NCBI RefSeq assembly: GCF_000688515.1
Contig: NZ_JHZK01000007.1
Coordinates: 1-64,000, forward strand
DNA length: 64,000 nt
Direction of reading: 5' to 3'
Origin: Afifella pfennigii DSM 17143
GTDB taxonomy: Bacteria; Pseudomonadota; Alphaproteobacteria; Rhizobiales; Afifellaceae
The notes below the pieces were generated by a model, which was given only the letters and a program-made list of their open reading frames with translations, ran no database searches and was not told the DNA's origin. This document shows positions 62,546 to 64,000 of the stretch, piece by piece; positions within the stretch are counted from its first letter, which is position 1, and each line of letters starts with the position of its first letter. Made by a program: the position numbers and the translations under genes.

Positions 62546-62952
62546 GCGACGTGGTGGAACTCGTCGACGCGAAGGCTCAGCCGGGGCAGGCGACGCGTCA
62601 TTACCTGCGCTTCGTGGCGCTTCTGTTTCTGGCGCTGGGGCTGTTTCGTGCCGCCGGTCTGATGGGGCTGTCTCCGGACGGGGAGCATTTCCTCGCCCTT
62701 TCGCCGGCCTGGCGCACCGCGCTGGTGACGCTTTGTGTTCTCAATCTCCTGACTGCGGTCGGGCTCTGGGTGGGCGCGGCATGGGGGCCAGTGATCTGGG
62801 CCGTCGCGGCGGTGGCGGAAGTCGCCATGTATACCGTGTTCAGAGACGTCTACGGCAGCGCGCCGAGCCAGGTGCTTCTGCATCTCGGCTTCTTCGGCCT
62901 TTATCTGGCATTTCTTTTCGCCGATTGGCGCCGCTGGCGTCGGGAGGAATAG
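62542..62952 (+). CDS. Small four-helix membrane protein in the valine operon
   Basis: The protein has 136 residues. Four hydrophobic helices are visible (YLRFVALLFLALGLFRAAGL, ALVTLCVLNLLTAVGLWVG, GPVIWAVAAVAEVAMYTVF, LHLGFFGLYLAFLFADW). Its ATG overlaps the hydrolase stop by four bases (ATGA), so it is translationally coupled. No named family was recognised with confidence. Its position between two valine-degradation enzymes suggests co-expression, not necessarily function. Confidence 0.75.
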   Translation: MSDVVELVDAKAQPGQATRHYLRFVALLFLALGLFRAAGLMGLSPDGEHFLALSPAWRTALVTLCVLNLLTAVGLWVGAAWGPVIWAVAAVAEVAMYTVFRDVYGSAPSQVLLHLGFFGLYLAFLFADWRRWRREE

Positions 62953-62966
62953 AACGGGAGGGGAGT

Positions 62967-63869
62967 ATGGCACGCATTGCGTTTTTCGGCCTCGGCAATA
63001 TGGGCGCGCCGATGGCCCGCAACCTTGCGAAGGCCGGGCACGAGGTCGTCGGCTACGATGTCAGCGAGAAGGCCGTCTCGGCCTTCGTGGAGGCCGGCGG
63101 GCGGGCGGCGGGATCGCTTGCGGAGGCGGTGCGCGAGGCGGGTATCGTGGTTACGATGCTGCCGGCAGGGCCGCAGGTCGACGCGGTTTATCGCGGCGAG
63201 GGCGGTATCCTCTCCAGTGCCCGCCAGGGCACGCTTCTCATCGACTGCTCCACCATCGACGTCGCCACGGCCCGCGCCGTCGCCGCCACGGCGGCGGAGG
63301 CCGGCATGGCGATGCTCGACGCGCCGGTCTCCGGCGGCACGGGCGGCGCGGAGGCCGGCACGCTGACCTTCATGGTGGGCGGCGAGAAAGACGCCTTCGC
63401 CACGGCCGAGCCGCTGTTCCAGGCGATGGGCAAGACGATCGTGCATTGCGGCGCCTCCGGCACCGGCCAGGCGGCGAAGATGTGCAACAACATGATCCTC
63501 GGCATCTCCATGATCGGCGTGGCGGAGGCTTTCGGGCTCGCCGACCGGCTGGGGCTGGACCGCCAGAAGCTCTTCGACGTCTCCTCCAAATCCTCCGGCC
63601 AGTGCTGGTCGCTGACGACCTATTGCCCGGTTCCCGGACCAGTGCCGACCTCGCCGGCCAACCGCGACTACCAGGCGGGCTTCACCGCGGCGATGATGCT
63701 GAAGGATCTGAAGCTGGCCCGCGCGGCCGCCAGCGAGACGGGTGCGGCGGTGCCGCTCGGCTCGGGCGCGACAGAACTCTTTAACCTTTTTTGCGCCACC
63801 GGCGGCGGGGAAACAGACTTTTCCGGGATTTTCCGCTTCCTGGAGGGCCAAGTCCCTAAACAAATGTGA
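62967..63869 (+). CDS. mmsB: 3-hydroxyisobutyrate dehydrogenase
   Basis: The protein has 300 residues. It oxidises 3-hydroxyisobutyrate to methylmalonate semialdehyde with NAD+. The Rossmann motif FFGLGNMGAPMARNL is at the start, DAPVSGGTGGAEAGTLTFMVGG is the substrate-binding block, and GTGQAAKMCNN carries the catalytic Lys near residue 172. The last gene of the valine operon, with GGGAGGGGAG upstream. The product is converted to propionyl-CoA, which PccA (8.1 kb) would use. Confidence 0.94.
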   Translation: MARIAFFGLGNMGAPMARNLAKAGHEVVGYDVSEKAVSAFVEAGGRAAGSLAEAVREAGIVVTMLPAGPQVDAVYRGEGGILSSARQGTLLIDCSTIDVATARAVAATAAEAGMAMLDAPVSGGTGGAEAGTLTFMVGGEKDAFATAEPLFQAMGKTIVHCGASGTGQAAKMCNNMILGISMIGVAEAFGLADRLGLDRQKLFDVSSKSSGQCWSLTTYCPVPGPVPTSPANRDYQAGFTAAMMLKDLKLARAAASETGAAVPLGSGATELFNLFCATGGGETDFSGIFRFLEGQVPKQM

Positions 63870-63997
63870 AAATTTACCATTTCAAGCGCAAGCTTTCGTT
63901 CATCGTGACGCTTAAAGCTCCATTCAAATTGGCTCGCCTATGCTGCAAGCAAGGGTGGCAAGAACGCTACCGGCCAAGATGATAACGGAGAGGCGAC

Positions 63998-64000
63998 ATG
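63998..64000 (+). CDS. Possible start codon of the next gene (cut by window edge)
   Basis: The window ends with GGAGAGGCGAC followed by ATG, a good ribosome binding site and start. Nothing more of the gene is visible. The gap from mmsB (63870-63997) is AT-richer and likely holds its promoter. Confidence 0.4.

Overview
The window is a 64 kb stretch of a GC-rich chromosome from an alphaproteobacterium, most probably of the order Hyphomicrobiales (Rhizobiales). The call rests on gene content and order (gyrA–lysE–coaD–two cyclophilins–queA–tgt; topA–rnr–DUF983–Nudix; dprA–plsY–pyrC–pyrB in one direction), a GTTC-N7-GTTC LexA box, a CtrA-type TTAA-N7-TTAA box, a magnesium-type HemB, cysteine-free ribosomal protein L33 and a DUF1127 protein. 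This is inferred from the sequence alone; the genus cannot be named. Apart from the tail of one IS4-type transposase at the left edge, everything looks like stable core chromosome: dense genes, short gaps, and uniform codon use with mirrored antisense open frames typical of high GC.

Layout. 1–0.4 kb: IS4 transposase C-terminus and short repeats. 0.4–4.1 kb: tandem B12-binding radical SAM genes. 4.3–8 kb: a YARHG secreted protein, then a leftward glutathione-dependent formaldehyde operon (adhC–fghA) with a DUF3616 gene behind it. 8–13 kb: propionyl-CoA carboxylase alpha subunit, cyclopropane fatty acid synthase, acylphosphatase, a hypothetical protein under a CtrA-like box, and lipB. 13–19.7 kb: glycine-rich secreted protein, tRNA-Leu(GAG) with promoter and terminator, mgtE, GH25 lipoprotein, GNAT, VOC, a methyltransferase-like membrane protein, isovaleryl-CoA dehydrogenase and a GST. 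19.7–29 kb: DUF2254, ssb, a LexA box, a VOC gene, uvrA, Nudix, a potassium channel, DUF1127, a lipoprotein, a DJ-1 protein and marC. 29–37.5 kb: gyrA, lysE-like, coaD, two cyclophilins, queA–tgt, and a small operon of a DUF4864-like protein plus a 43-residue membrane peptide. 37.5–38.1 kb: a large gene-free gap with a palindrome, a TTGACA element and a strong terminator, a candidate small RNA. 38–50 kb: a leftward block of rpmG, MFS, Nudix, DUF983, rnr, topA, dprA, plsY, pyrC-like and pyrB. 50–64 kb: AidB-like acyl-CoA dehydrogenase, ruvX, parC, a phosphatase-fold exported enzyme, bpt, an SLC13 permease, an RDD protein, hemB and a rightward valine-degradation operon.

Functional themes. Branched-chain amino acid breakdown is well represented: isovaleryl-CoA dehydrogenase (leucine), an isobutyryl-CoA-type dehydrogenase, 3-hydroxyisobutyryl-CoA hydrolase and 3-hydroxyisobutyrate dehydrogenase (valine), and the biotin subunit of propionyl-CoA carboxylase that takes up the propionyl-CoA product. 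DNA topology and repair are also dense (gyrA, parC, topA, uvrA, ssb, dprA, ruvX). Queuosine tRNA modification (queA, tgt) and de novo pyrimidine synthesis (pyrB, pyrC-like) are present.

Most interesting observations: the Tgt protein lacks three of the four residues of the family zinc site at exactly aligned positions; the PyrC-like protein lacks the HxH metal motif and is probably a non-catalytic partner of PyrB; a VOC gene sits between ssb and uvrA behind a LexA box; a candidate CUCCU-containing small RNA lies between a TTGACA/palindrome element and a terminator; and a perfect 19-bp inverted repeat abuts the start codon of the RDD gene.
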